The notes: generated from the letters alone by a model not told the origin. Numbered from the stretch's first letter, positions 18,018-27,838 are shown. The stretch is DNA of 64,000 bases from SZUA-100 sp965248135 (GCA_965248135.1 CBDFIN010000012.1:868001-932000), one strand, 5' to 3'. A program made the numbers and translations.

Positions 18018-19109
18018 ATGAAACTCAAGACAATTATTTCAGCTGCAACAGGCGTGCTTATTGCGTCCAGTGCAGCTTTTGCTGGCGACATGACCATCGT
18101 GTCATGGGGCGGGGCCTATTCGGCCTCTCAAAACAACGCCTATCACAAGCCCTATATGGCAGCCAATCCCGATGTTAATATCATCAATGATGAATCATCG
18201 GCTGAGGCAGTGGCCAAGCTGCGCGCCATGAATGAAGCCAAGAACGTTACCTGGGACCTCGTTGATGTGGTTGCTGCCGATGCCATGCGTCTTTGTGACG
18301 AAGGCCTGGCCGAGCCGATCAATGCCGATACCGAACTTGCGGCCGCACCGGACGGAACGCCGGCATCGAAGGACTTTGGTGACCTTTTGGTTTCCGAGTG
18401 CTTCATTCCACAGATCGTCTATTCGACAACCTTTGGTTATCGCACCGACAAGATTGATGGCACACCAGAAAATGTTTGTGCCATTTTTGATCTGGCAAAA
18501 TATCCGGGCAAACGAGCGCTTGAAAAGCGGCCAATCAACAACATGGAATGGGCATTGTTGTGCGACGGTGTTGCCAAGGACAAGATTTATGATGTCCTTT
18601 CAACCGATGCCGGCGTCGATCAGGCGCTTGCCAAACTTGCAACGATCAAGGATCAGGTCGTGTGGTGGTCTTCGGGTTCTGAAACCCCGCAGCTTTTGGC
18701 CGATGGTGAAGTGGTCATCGGTTCGACCTATAATGGCCGTCTGTTCAAGCTGATTGAAGAAGACAAGCAACCCGTTGCCATGCTTTGGGATGCCCAGGTG
18801 TTCGATCTCGATGGTTGGATTGTACCGACCGGTCTTTCGGCCGAGCGCAAAAAAGCCGTTATGGACTATTTGATGTTCGCGACCGATACCCAGCGTCTTG
18901 CTGATCAGGCCAAGTTCATCTCTTATGGCCCGGCCCGTGCTTCTTCGGCACCACTTGTCGGCAAGCATGCAACGCTTGGCATCGATATGGCACCTCATAT
19001 GCCAACCGATCCGAACAACGCCAAAAACACCTTCCTCTATAATTATGAGTGGTGGGCTGACAATCGTGATGACCTGGACGCTAAATTCCAGGCATGGCTT
19101 GCCAAGTAA
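18018..19109 (+). CDS. potD: Periplasmic polyamine-type substrate-binding protein (PotD/PotF-like)
   Basis: This 363-residue exported binding protein has a Sec signal peptide with cleavage expected after AAFA (about residue 22), followed by DMTIVSWGGAYSASQNNAYHKPY, the N-terminal strand typical of PotD-like proteins. Further family marks are WDLVDVVAADAMRLCDEG, a central IVYSTTFGYR, and KRALEKRPINNMEWALLCDG. It delivers ligand to the permeases encoded downstream. The start ATG has AGGGAG nine bases upstream. The neighbouring ureohydrolase hints at a guanidino or polyamine ligand, but binding-site residues were not assigned. Confidence 0.87.
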   Translation: MKLKTIISAATGVLIASSAAFAGDMTIVSWGGAYSASQNNAYHKPYMAANPDVNIINDESSAEAVAKLRAMNEAKNVTWDLVDVVAADAMRLCDEGLAEPINADTELAAAPDGTPASKDFGDLLVSECFIPQIVYSTTFGYRTDKIDGTPENVCAIFDLAKYPGKRALEKRPINNMEWALLCDGVAKDKIYDVLSTDAGVDQALAKLATIKDQVVWWSSGSETPQLLADGEVVIGSTYNGRLFKLIEEDKQPVAMLWDAQVFDLDGWIVPTGLSAERKKAVMDYLMFATDTQRLADQAKFISYGPARASSAPLVGKHATLGIDMAPHMPTDPNNAKNTFLYNYEWWADNRDDLDAKFQAWLAK

Positions 19110-19126
19110 GCCACAACAAACAGTGC

Positions 19127-19150
19127 AGGCAGGGCCACCTGGTCCTGCCT
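19127..19150 (+). promoter_or_regulatory. GC-rich hairpin between binding-protein and permease genes
   Basis: AGGCAGGGCC and GGTCCTGCCT pair as a ten-base-pair stem (one G-T pair) around ACCT in the 77-bp gap after the binding-protein gene. Only a weak ATTTT follows. It probably protects the upstream mRNA and lowers expression of the permease genes, giving the usual excess of binding protein; partial termination is possible. Confidence 0.55.
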
Positions 19151-19186
19151 ATCATTTTCAAGTGACAGCAAAGATCAAAGTCATCC

Positions 19187-20443
19187 ATGTCTGATACTAC
19201 CAGCCCCGTGATTACCGTTGATGGCGTACCGCTGAAAACCCAGTTGGCGCGCGCCTTGCGGCGGGAGAAGATCCGAGCGTTTTTGCTGGTCTTGCCGTTG
19301 CTATTGTTCATTCTGCTGACCTTTGTCGCACCGATTGCCGATATGCTTTTCCGGTCGGTGGAAAACAATATTGTTGCCGATACCTTGCCCACGACGGTGG
19401 TGGCGCTTGGCTCCTGGGATGAAGCCTCGGGTGAATTGCCTGATGAGAAGGTGTTTACCGCGCTTTATCAAGACATGAAGGAAGCGGTCAGAAAGAAATC
19501 CCATACCAGGCTTGGTTCCCGGCTGAATTATGAAAAGCCCGGCATTTCAAGCATGTTCCGCAAGACCGGTCGCCGCATTAAGAAGATGACAGAGGGCGGC
19601 TATCGGGAACAGTTCATCAAGGCCGACAAAAAATGGGGTGATGTCGCCAACTGGACGACCATGAAGCAGTACAGTTCGAAATATACCGCCGGCTATTTCC
19701 TGGGCGCAGTCGATGCAGAACAAACGATCGCTGGTATTAGCTCTAAACCGGAAGATGAACGCATTTATCTGTTTTTGTTTGGCCGGACGTTTTTCCTCAG
19801 CATACTAATAACTTTTTCCTGCATTTTATTGGGCTATCCGATTGCCTTTTTATTGGCTAATCTGCCGCTACGAAGCTCCAACTTATTGATGATTTTGGTA
19901 TTGCTGCCGTTTTGGACTTCGCTGCTGGTGCGTACATCCGCATGGAAAGTACTGTTGCAACAGCAGGGCGTGATCAATGATTTTCTGGTGTTTATCGGCG
20001 TGATCAACGATGCGGGCAGGCTGGTGATGATCAATAACCAGACCGGCACTATCATCGCCATGACCCATATCTTGCTGCCCTTCATGATATTGCCGCTCTA
20101 TTCGGTAATGAAAACAGTTCCTCCAAGCTATGTGCGGGCGGCAAAAAGCCTGGGTGCAAATGACTGGGTGGCCTTCTGGAAGGTCTATTTCCCGCAGACC
20201 ATCCCCGGCATCGGCGCCGGCTCCATTCTCGTCTTTATTTTGTCGATCGGTTATTACATCACACCCGAACTGGTTGGTGGTACGTCCGGCGTGTTCATTT
20301 CAAACCGGATCGCCTATCATATTTCATCGTCGCTCAATTGGGGCCTCGCGGCTGCTCTGGGTGTCATCTTGCTGACCGCGGTCATGTTGCTCTACTGGCT
20401 CTATGACAGGATCGTCGGCATCGATAATGTCAAGCTGGGATAG
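19187..20443 (+). CDS. potB: ABC transporter permease, PotB type, with long periplasmic loop
   Basis: This 418-residue inner-membrane permease has a first membrane segment at about residues 30-52, then a long polar loop of roughly 150 residues (about 55-200), then five further membrane segments beginning at FFLSILITFSCILLGYPIAF. The EAA motif YVRAAKSLGANDWVAFWKVY, which docks the ATPase, is present. The enlarged loop between the first two membrane segments is seen in a subset of PotB-like permeases. It is followed six bases later by the partner permease. Confidence 0.87.
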   Translation: MSDTTSPVITVDGVPLKTQLARALRREKIRAFLLVLPLLLFILLTFVAPIADMLFRSVENNIVADTLPTTVVALGSWDEASGELPDEKVFTALYQDMKEAVRKKSHTRLGSRLNYEKPGISSMFRKTGRRIKKMTEGGYREQFIKADKKWGDVANWTTMKQYSSKYTAGYFLGAVDAEQTIAGISSKPEDERIYLFLFGRTFFLSILITFSCILLGYPIAFLLANLPLRSSNLLMILVLLPFWTSLLVRTSAWKVLLQQQGVINDFLVFIGVINDAGRLVMINNQTGTIIAMTHILLPFMILPLYSVMKTVPPSYVRAAKSLGANDWVAFWKVYFPQTIPGIGAGSILVFILSIGYYITPELVGGTSGVFISNRIAYHISSSLNWGLAAALGVILLTAVMLLYWLYDRIVGIDNVKLG

Positions 20444-20448
20444 TCATA

Positions 20449-21336
20449 ATGTCAGCCCTCCCTCCCTATGCTTCCACCTTGCAGCGTACCTGGTACTATG
20501 GCTTTCGCGCCATCTGCGGGTTGATTTTCTTTTTCCTGATATTCCCGATCCTGGTGATTATCCCGCTCAGCTTTAACAAGCTACCGTTTTTCACTTTCAC
20601 TCCCGGTATGTTGCGACTTGATCCAGAAGCCTATTCGTTGATCAATTACATTGATTTCTTCTATAATTCCGACTGGCAGCTAGCGCTCAAAAACTCGTTC
20701 ATTATTGCACCCTTTGCCACCATATTGTCGGTCACTTTCGGCACTTTGGCCGCCATTGGCCTGTCGCAGAGCCACATGCCGTTCCGCCGGGCGATAATGG
20801 CGACTTTGATTTCGCCGATGATCGTACCCCTTATCATTTCCGCTACCGGTATGTTCTTCTTCTACTCCACCATGGGCAATTGGATGGAAGCCAATCTGGG
20901 CCTGAGCAAAAATTTCGTCGGCTATGTCAAGGTTATCCTGGCGCACGCCGCACTTGGCACGCCATTTGTCATCATCACGGTCACCGCGACACTTGTTGGT
21001 TTTGACAAAAGCCTGGTGCGAGCGGCAGCCAATCTTGGGGCTGATCCGGTGACGACCTTTTTCCGGGTTCAAATGCCGCTCATCCTTCCGGGCGTGGTTT
21101 CAGGCGCATTGTTCGCCTTCATCACCTCATTCGATGAAGTTGTGGTGGTGCTGTTTGTTGCCTCCGCCAGCCAGAAAACCCTGCCGTGGCAGATGTTTAC
21201 CGGCCTGCGTGAACAGATTTCACCGACCATATTGTCGGTCGCCTGTATCATGGTGGCGATATCGATTGTCTTGCTGATTACGCTGGAATTGCTGCGTCGC
21301 CGCTCGGAGCGCCTGCGCGGCATGAGCCCTGGCTAA
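20449..21336 (+). CDS. potC: ABC transporter permease, PotC type
   Basis: This 295-residue permease has six predicted membrane segments, the first at about residues 22-42 (GLIFFFLIFPILVIIPLSF). The binding-protein-dependent permease motif is at LVRAAANLGADPVTTFFRVQ (about 188-207), where it contacts the PotA-type ATPase. It ends the four-gene transporter operon and is convergent with the CaiB/BaiF gene across 11 bases, with no room for a separate terminator. Confidence 0.87.
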   Translation: MSALPPYASTLQRTWYYGFRAICGLIFFFLIFPILVIIPLSFNKLPFFTFTPGMLRLDPEAYSLINYIDFFYNSDWQLALKNSFIIAPFATILSVTFGTLAAIGLSQSHMPFRRAIMATLISPMIVPLIISATGMFFFYSTMGNWMEANLGLSKNFVGYVKVILAHAALGTPFVIITVTATLVGFDKSLVRAAANLGADPVTTFFRVQMPLILPGVVSGALFAFITSFDEVVVVLFVASASQKTLPWQMFTGLREQISPTILSVACIMVAISIVLLITLELLRRRSERLRGMSPG

Positions 21337-21347
21337 ATCAGTTTCGA

Positions 21348-22454
21348 TCAGCTGGAATCGTTTGACCACTCGGCAATCAAATCGTCGATGTCGCGTCGTG
21401 CAAGATCAACCTGGTTGATTGAAACACCATTTTCGGAAAATCGTGGCGCCGGCGCCGGCTGTAAAATGCCGTCAACCTGTTGAAAAATAGCGCGGGCAAG
21501 ATTGTGCGGGTGGGAACTCACTTCGTCCATCGAAAGCACCGGCGCAAAACAGGCATCCGAGCCATCGAAAACCGCTTCCCATTGTTCCCGTGTTTTCGTT
21601 GCGATTTTCTCGCCAATCATCTGTTTGAGCGCGGGCCAGGACCCAGGGTTCATACGGCTTGAAAGGATATCGCCCTCAAGCCCCAGCAGGGTGCATAATT
21701 GTTGCCAAAACGGCTCTTCAATGGCCCCGATGGCGACCCATTTGTCATCACCGGTCAGATAAGTGCCATAGAATGGCGCACCACCGTCAAGCAGGTTTTG
21801 TTCACGTCCACCCGACCACAGGCCGGCGGCCTTAAGCCCAAACGGCATGGTCATCAGCAGTGCGGCGCCATCGACCATCGCAGCATCGACAACGCTGCCC
21901 TTGCCGCTCAGTTTCGCCTTCAACACCGCCGCCACCACACCAAAGGCAAGCAACATGCCGCCACCGCCGAAATCGCCAATCAAATTGAGCGCCGGCACGG
22001 GGCCGGATTGTTTCGTTCCAACTGCATCCAGCGCCCCGGTTAAGGCAATATAGTCGATATCGTGACCAGCTCTTTGAGCTAGTGGTCCTTGCTGTCCCCA
22101 ACCGGTCATGCGGCCATAAACAAGCGCCGGATTGCGCTGGTGGCAAATCTCGGGCCCAAGCCCCAACCGCTCCATCACACCTGGTCGATAACCTTCGATC
22201 AGCACATCGGCGCTTTCTGCCAACGCCAGCGTCTTTTCGACATTTTCGGCCTGTTTGAGATTGAGTTCCACCAACCGGCGGCCACGCAACATCGGGTCCT
22301 TGCTCTTGTGGGAGACGCCGGTCTTTGTGCCACCGGGCCGGTCGATGCGAATAACATCGGCGCCATGGTCGGCAAACATCATGGCGGCAAATGGCCCGGG
22401 GCCGATGGAGGCAATCTCCACCACACGCAGGCCCTCAAGCGGTTTGTCGCTCAT
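21348..22454 (-). CDS. CaiB/BaiF-family CoA transferase (alpha-methylacyl-CoA racemase-like)
   Basis: This 368-residue class III CoA-transferase-fold protein begins LEGLRVVEIASIGPGPFAAMMFADHGADV, the typical family start. It has NLKQAENVEKTL, ADVLIEGYRPGVMERLGLG, and a GHDIDYIALTGAL segment that is close to alpha-methylacyl-CoA racemases, in which the His and Asp serve in proton exchange. The 368-residue length also fits racemases better than the longer transferases. It lies 13 bases after soxG on the same strand and may be read through from the sox operon, though a functional tie to sarcosine is not obvious. Confidence 0.85.
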   Translation of the reverse strand: MSDKPLEGLRVVEIASIGPGPFAAMMFADHGADVIRIDRPGGTKTGVSHKSKDPMLRGRRLVELNLKQAENVEKTLALAESADVLIEGYRPGVMERLGLGPEICHQRNPALVYGRMTGWGQQGPLAQRAGHDIDYIALTGALDAVGTKQSGPVPALNLIGDFGGGGMLLAFGVVAAVLKAKLSGKGSVVDAAMVDGAALLMTMPFGLKAAGLWSGGREQNLLDGGAPFYGTYLTGDDKWVAIGAIEEPFWQQLCTLLGLEGDILSSRMNPGSWPALKQMIGEKIATKTREQWEAVFDGSDACFAPVLSMDEVSSHPHNLARAIFQQVDGILQPAPAPRFSENGVSINQVDLARRDIDDLIAEWSNDSS

Positions 22455-22466
22455 GCATTATATTCC

Positions 22467-23060
22467 TTACACAACCTCATAGCCCGTCTCTCCTGCCGCG
22501 CTTTCCAGCCACGACCAAAATGACCGCGCAAGGGAGGTAAAGACATAGAGATCGAAACTAGTTTCACCGGTGCGGCGGATGGTCAGCCCGATCGAATGAT
22601 GGCTGGTGACGACACTGGTGGCAAAAGGAAAGGCGGCCTGTGAAAAATCAACCGCTATGCCCTTCGATAAAACCCATTCGGCTTTCGGGCCGACAACGCT
22701 AACCACAACCCGCCCATGGGAAAGGCCGGTTACCGCGCCGGTTTCCACCGGTATCACCTGACGCAATTCGTCTTCCAGCCCCTCGCCAGTGCCCTCAATG
22801 AGATAGCGGCCAGGCCCTACAGGCATGATGGTGAATTGATCGCTTTCGGGTGAACCATTGCCTGCGGCAATCTTCAATCCGGTCAGTTTTTCCAACTCCC
22901 CAACCGCCTGGTCTTGGCCATCGGGCCAACAGGTCAGTTGAACCAGACTGGCGCAGGTGCGGGCAGAAAGCGAAACATCAACCGGCGCCTCATCGACCGG
23001 CACCCGCCCATAGCGACCGGGTAATGCAAGCCTATCAAGTGGTGAAACGGCCTCAACCAT
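22467..23060 (-). CDS. soxG: Sarcosine oxidase gamma subunit
   Basis: This 197-residue subunit belongs to the heterotetrameric sarcosine oxidase (alpha, beta, gamma, delta). The sequence has the loosely conserved family pattern: VSPLDRLALPGRYGR at the start, GPGRYLIEG in the middle, and a GcvT-like C-terminal half with RTGETSFDLYVFTSLARSFW. The start at 23060 has GGAGGG upstream and overlaps the end of soxA by eight bases; the longer open frame beyond it only shadows soxA. The whole complex oxidatively demethylates sarcosine to glycine and passes the methylene group to tetrahydrofolate. Confidence 0.88.
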   Translation of the reverse strand: MVEAVSPLDRLALPGRYGRVPVDEAPVDVSLSARTCASLVQLTCWPDGQDQAVGELEKLTGLKIAAGNGSPESDQFTIMPVGPGRYLIEGTGEGLEDELRQVIPVETGAVTGLSHGRVVVSVVGPKAEWVLSKGIAVDFSQAAFPFATSVVTSHHSIGLTIRRTGETSFDLYVFTSLARSFWSWLESAAGETGYEVV

Positions 23061-26000
23061 GCTGTCGCCCTCCATCCGGATCGACCATGTGGGGTGAGAC
23101 AATCTCGACTGCAACATGGGTGCTGCGCACCGGGCTTGTAACATATAGTTTTTCGCCGTGGCGGCTGCGCCCATCGCGCAACAGGCCAAGCGAGATATAA
23201 CAGTCAAGTTCGGGTGAAAAACAGGCCGAGGTGGTGTGGCCCTGGCTTTCACCCGGCTCGTCCTTATCGGCAGAAGAAACAATATGCCCACCGCCGCGAA
23301 TTCTCTGCCCATCCAGCGATTTGACCGCCACAAGCTGCTGCCTGCCTTCTTCGTTCATGGCTTTTCGCCGCACCAGCACCGACCCGATATAGGGTTTCTT
23401 GTCGGAAACCATCGCCGCCAACCCCAGATCGCCCGCGGTGGTTCGCCCGCTCAATTCCGGCCCGGCCACATGGCCCTTTTCGATGCGCAGGGTCGAAAGC
23501 GCCTCAAGACCATAGGGCGTGATCGAATATTCCTCACCTTCTTGCATCAGCATATCCCAAAGGGCCTGACCGTGCAGTGCACCGCAAAAAACCTCAAACG
23601 CCATCTCTCCGGAAAATGACAGCCGGGCAATCATCACCGGAATATCGCCAATCTTGCCCTGGCGCACGCCCATAAACGGAAAAGCCTCATTGTCCATCGC
23701 GGTGCCATCGACACAGCTTTGCAAAACCGCGCGGCTTTTCGGTCCGGCAATGGCTATACCGGCCCACTCATCGGTGGCAGAAACCAGCGAGACCTTCAGT
23801 TCTGGCCACACCATGTCGAGATGATATTCCAGATGGGACATCACCGGCCCGGCATTTGCGGTGGTGGTGGTCATCAAATAATGGTTTTCAGCAAGCCGCC
23901 AGGTGGTGCCATCATCAAACAGAAAACCATCTTCGCGCAGCATTAAACCGTAGCGCGCTTTGCCCGTTGGCAATTTGGCGAAGGCATTGGAATAGACCCG
24001 ATTAATGAACTCGGTCGCGTCCGGCCCCTGAATATCGATCTTACCCAGGGTGGAAACATCGACCATGCCGACCCCGGCGCGTACTGCTTTAGCTTCGCGA
24101 ATATAGGCCTGTTCAACCGTCTCGCCAGGCCGGTTATAGCTCTCGGGCCGCATCCAAAGGCCGTTGGCAACCATATGGGCGCCTTCAGCCTCGTGCCGGT
24201 CGTGCATCGGCGTCAGCCGACAGGGCTGGAGATGACCATAGGATTCGCCGGCAATAGCGCCAATTGTAACCGGTGAATAGGGTGGCCGAAACCTGGTCGT
24301 GCCGACCGTATCAATCGGCTCCCCTCTTGCGTCGGCCATAATCGCAAGGCCGGTCACATTGGAGGTCTTGCCCTGATCTGTTGCCATGCCGAGGGTAGTG
24401 TAGCGCTTGAGATGTTCAACCGAAACATAGCCCTCCCGGTGGGCAAGCCGCACGTCCTCGGCGGTTACATCATGTTGCAAATCGACAAAGCTTTTGCCGC
24501 GGTGGTGTTGCCGCTTGACTTCGAACACGGCGGCAGGGGCAACCGATACCAGGTCGCAGGCGATTACCGGCAGCGCTGATTTTGCCGCCCTAATGCCGGC
24601 ATGCTTAAGGGCTTTGCCGGCTGCCCGACTGCCTGATTTGAACGCCTTTTCAAGGCCAAATTTGCCGTTCATTGCACCCGCACCAAACCAGGGCTGCAGC
24701 GGTTTTCCCGGCAAAAATGCCTGCAGTTCATCGTGCCACAGCGGTTTGCCACCAAACTGGCTGGTGAGATGAATGGTTGGCGACCAGCCCCCTGAAACCA
24801 TCAGGCAGTCGGCCTCATATCGGTGCGAATGACCGGTAAGTTTTGCGGTCGCTGCATTGATGGCCGCAACCCTTACACTGGATAGTTTGTGTAGACCACT
24901 GGTTCGGCTGATGGCGGAACCGGCATAAAGTTCGGCACCGGTGGCCGCTGCAATGGCGCGAATATCGGCCGATACATCGGCGCGAACATCGACAATTAGG
25001 GCAATTTTTCCACCTAGTTCGGCCACATCCCGCGCCGCATAATAGGCCGTGTCATTGTTGGTGAAAACGCAAATGTTTTTACCGGGCGACACGCCGAATT
25101 CGACGGCATAGCGGCGGGCTGCATCGGCCAGCATCACACCCGGCCTGTCGTTGCCGGAAAACACAATCGGTCTTTCAAGCGCACCGGTGGCCATGACAAT
25201 GGTTTTTGCTGTAATGGCCCAGGCACGCTGGCGGGGTTCAAAATCATCCGGCACCGGCTTGTGATCGGCGACCCGCTCAATGGCCAGCAAGATATTGTCA
25301 TCGTAATAGGCCTGCACAGTGGTGCGCGGCAGGATGCGAACATTTGCGCGGTTCGCAAGCTGTTCAAATTGCCCGGCCGCCCAGTCAGCCGCAGCAATGC
25401 CATCTATTTGATCATCGCAACCGACCAGCGAACCACCTAACCCCGATTGTTGCTCACACAATATGACATTGGCGCCCGTATCCGCCGCCCGCAGGGTAGC
25501 CGCCAGACCGCAAGGACCAGCACCAACAACCAGCACATCACACCAGGCATGCATACGCTCATAGTGATCCGGATCGGCCTCACTGGCCGCCTTGCCAAGA
25601 CCGGCAGCGCGGCGGATCAGTTTTTCAAACTGCCACCAGACCTCGGTTGTCCGGTTGAAGGCCGCCTTCGGACCCATGAACGTTTTATAATAGAAGCCGG
25701 CGGAAAAAGCCTTTCCGGCCAATTGATTGAGCGCCATAAGATCAAATTTCGGCGATGGCCAGCAATTCTGACTGCTGGCGACCAGACCGTCATAAAGCTC
25801 AATTTCGGTAGCGCGAATGTTTGGTTCGGCACGATTGCCATGGCGCAGGGTAACCAGCGCGTTGGGTTCTTCCGCCCCGGCAGAATAAAGCCCGCGCGGG
25901 CGATGATACTTAAACGAGCGGCCAAGCACGCTAACACCGTTGGCCAGCAACGCCGAGGCCAGTGTGTCGCCCAGAAGGCCCGAATAAGCGCGGCCATCGA

Positions 26001-26073
26001 AGGTAAAACTCAAATGGTGCGACCGGTCGATCCGGCACCCGGCCAAAGGTTCGCCGATACGGTAACCGCTCAT
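23053..26073 (-). CDS. soxA: Sarcosine oxidase alpha subunit
   Basis: This 1006-residue subunit has an N-terminal ferredoxin-like region (FDGRAYSGLLGDTLASALLA, FKYHRPRGLYSAGAEEPNALV), an NAD-binding domain with DVLVVGAGPCGLAATLRAAD (about residues 171-190), and a C-terminal aminomethyltransferase (GcvT-like) half that binds folate (IDIQGPDATEFINRVYSNAF and SFSGEMAFEVF). Order and length match bacterial heterotetrameric enzymes. The ATG at 26073 is preceded by AAGGAA and overlaps soxD by four bases. The folate product links to folD, which is divergent at 27839. Confidence 0.95.
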   Translation of the reverse strand: MSGYRIGEPLAGCRIDRSHHLSFTFDGRAYSGLLGDTLASALLANGVSVLGRSFKYHRPRGLYSAGAEEPNALVTLRHGNRAEPNIRATEIELYDGLVASSQNCWPSPKFDLMALNQLAGKAFSAGFYYKTFMGPKAAFNRTTEVWWQFEKLIRRAAGLGKAASEADPDHYERMHAWCDVLVVGAGPCGLAATLRAADTGANVILCEQQSGLGGSLVGCDDQIDGIAAADWAAGQFEQLANRANVRILPRTTVQAYYDDNILLAIERVADHKPVPDDFEPRQRAWAITAKTIVMATGALERPIVFSGNDRPGVMLADAARRYAVEFGVSPGKNICVFTNNDTAYYAARDVAELGGKIALIVDVRADVSADIRAIAAATGAELYAGSAISRTSGLHKLSSVRVAAINAATAKLTGHSHRYEADCLMVSGGWSPTIHLTSQFGGKPLWHDELQAFLPGKPLQPWFGAGAMNGKFGLEKAFKSGSRAAGKALKHAGIRAAKSALPVIACDLVSVAPAAVFEVKRQHHRGKSFVDLQHDVTAEDVRLAHREGYVSVEHLKRYTTLGMATDQGKTSNVTGLAIMADARGEPIDTVGTTRFRPPYSPVTIGAIAGESYGHLQPCRLTPMHDRHEAEGAHMVANGLWMRPESYNRPGETVEQAYIREAKAVRAGVGMVDVSTLGKIDIQGPDATEFINRVYSNAFAKLPTGKARYGLMLREDGFLFDDGTTWRLAENHYLMTTTTANAGPVMSHLEYHLDMVWPELKVSLVSATDEWAGIAIAGPKSRAVLQSCVDGTAMDNEAFPFMGVRQGKIGDIPVMIARLSFSGEMAFEVFCGALHGQALWDMLMQEGEEYSITPYGLEALSTLRIEKGHVAGPELSGRTTAGDLGLAAMVSDKKPYIGSVLVRRKAMNEEGRQQLVAVKSLDGQRIRGGGHIVSSADKDEPGESQGHTTSACFSPELDCYISLGLLRDGRSRHGEKLYVTSPVRSTHVAVEIVSPHMVDPDGGRQHG

Positions 26074-26345
26074 CGGTCCATTCCTTCGGCCCACGGGCCT
26101 GTGGCCTTGCAGGAATATATCTCATGGGTAACCGTATCGCGGGTAACCGCAACATGAGCACGGCAGCCACCGGTGTGTTGCCACAACTCGCGATGCGGAC
26201 CGGCCGGGTTTTCCCGGTCATAAACATAGGCCGCAAAGCTCTCTTCTTTAGTTTCATTGAGCGCCGGGCGTTGCACATTGCCATCACCGCAATAGGTGAA
26301 TTCGGCTGCATCGCGTTTACCGCACCAAGGGCAGGTGATAATCAT
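26070..26345 (-). CDS. soxD: Sarcosine oxidase delta subunit
   Basis: This 91-residue zinc-binding subunit of sarcosine oxidase starts MIITCPWCGKRDAAEFTYCG; the paired cysteines and downstream His and Cys residues (WQHTGGCRAH) form the zinc site. The typical end SCKATGP is present. It lies between soxB (12-base gap) and soxA (four-base overlap) in the standard soxBDAG order. Confidence 0.94.
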   Translation of the reverse strand: MIITCPWCGKRDAAEFTYCGDGNVQRPALNETKEESFAAYVYDRENPAGPHRELWQHTGGCRAHVAVTRDTVTHEIYSCKATGPWAEGMDR

Positions 26346-26357
26346 CGGCCCGTTCTC

Positions 26358-27617
26358 CTAATGGTAACCGGGTGTTGGCCCGGCACCTTTTTCATCGATT
26401 GGACGGCCCTGTTTATAGCGTTCCAGCGTAAAAGACGTATTGATTTCGTGCGGCTTGTCATTGGCGATAGTGTGGGCAAAACACCAGCCGGATGCCGGCG
26501 TTGCCTTAAAGCCGCCATAGCACCAGCCGCTATTGAGATACATGCCCGGCAAGGGTCCTGTTGTGATAATCGGACTGCCATCCATCGACATATCCATAAC
26601 CCCGCCCCAGGAGCGCAATAGCCGCAATCGGGCGAATTTTGGATACATTGCCAAAAATTCGCTCATCACTTCCTCGACCAGCGGCAAGTTGCCGCGCTGG
26701 GCATAGGAATTATAACTGTCAAGCGAACCGCCAAAGACCAGCCCGCCCTTGTCGGACTGGGAGGCATAAAGATGACCGCCGCCAAAGGTCACAACATTTG
26801 GAATGACCGGTTTGAGCGCTTCCGATACAAAGGCCTGCAGCACGTGGCTTTCAATCGGCAGATTGTTGATACCGGCCAGCCGCAATACGCTTGAAGTCGA
26901 ACCCGCAACCGCCACGCCAACTTTTTGCGCCCTGATTTCACCGCGGCTGGTTTCAACCCCGACGATCTGATCCCCCTGACGCAGAAATCCGGTCACTTCA
27001 CAGTTTTCTATTAGGTCAACACCGAGCTGATCAGCGGCGCGGGCATAGCCCCAAGCGACCGCATCATGACGAGCCGAACCGGCCGAGGGCTGCAATAAAC
27101 CGCCTTCGACCGGAAAGCGCGCATTGGCTGAAACATCGAGGCCCGGATTAGCTCTTGCCACCTGATCACGGTCGAGCAATTCGGCATCGCCGCCCGCCAG
27201 CCGCATGGCATTGCCGCGTTCGGCGTAAAGATCCATCTGGCCCGGCGTGTGAGCCAGATTAAGCACCCCGCGGGGGGAAAACATGACGTTGAAATTTAAT
27301 TCATGCGACAAGCCGCGCCACAATTGCATGCTTTTTTCATAGAAACTCAGGTTCTCCGGCAGCAGATAATTGGACCGCACAATGGTTGTGTTGCGGCCAA
27401 TATTGCCGGAGCCGAGCCAACCCTTTTCAACCACCGCAATATTTGTAAGACCATGGCGGCTGGCCAGGTAATAGGCGGTTGAAAGCCCATGCCCGCCGCC
27501 GCCAACGATGACTATGTCATAATTCTTCTTCGGCTCGGGTTTGCGCCAGGCCGGTTGCCAATTGCTGTTGCCTGTTAGGGCGTTTTTCAATACCGCCCAC
27601 GCGGAGTAGCGTGTCAT
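26358..27617 (-). CDS. soxB: Sarcosine oxidase beta subunit
   Basis: This 419-residue FAD/FMN subunit carries the sarcosine dehydrogenation site. The nucleotide-binding motif DIVIVGGGGHGLSTAYYLA is at about residues 34-52, and the family block EKGWLGSGNIGRNTTIVRSNY follows. The C-terminal PGMYLNSGWCYGGFKATPASG block is also typical. It is the first gene of soxBDAG; the promoter must lie in the 221-bp gap shared with divergent folD. Confidence 0.95.
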   Translation of the reverse strand: MTRYSAWAVLKNALTGNSNWQPAWRKPEPKKNYDIVIVGGGGHGLSTAYYLASRHGLTNIAVVEKGWLGSGNIGRNTTIVRSNYLLPENLSFYEKSMQLWRGLSHELNFNVMFSPRGVLNLAHTPGQMDLYAERGNAMRLAGGDAELLDRDQVARANPGLDVSANARFPVEGGLLQPSAGSARHDAVAWGYARAADQLGVDLIENCEVTGFLRQGDQIVGVETSRGEIRAQKVGVAVAGSTSSVLRLAGINNLPIESHVLQAFVSEALKPVIPNVVTFGGGHLYASQSDKGGLVFGGSLDSYNSYAQRGNLPLVEEVMSEFLAMYPKFARLRLLRSWGGVMDMSMDGSPIITTGPLPGMYLNSGWCYGGFKATPASGWCFAHTIANDKPHEINTSFTLERYKQGRPIDEKGAGPTPGYH

Positions 27618-27838
27618 GGTAGGACTGATCCCTGCATAAATTGTCTCCGTACATTCATTCAGAATTATTAGCCATTGTCACGTTTAAACGTTGCAGCCGG
27701 GTTGAATTTATCCAAGAAAGACGCGAAAAAAGCCCCTGGCGTCGCAAATGATTTGTGCTTGAAATCAAGGGGCAACTATGGTCTGCGGAAATAGTGAAAT
27801 GAATTTGACTATTGGCACTTAGAGGGATGTTATTCAAC

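Noticed and set aside
25447..26157. 236-codon plus-strand frame opposite soxA and soxD
   Set aside because: It is the antisense shadow of strongly supported sox genes, with no motif of its own.
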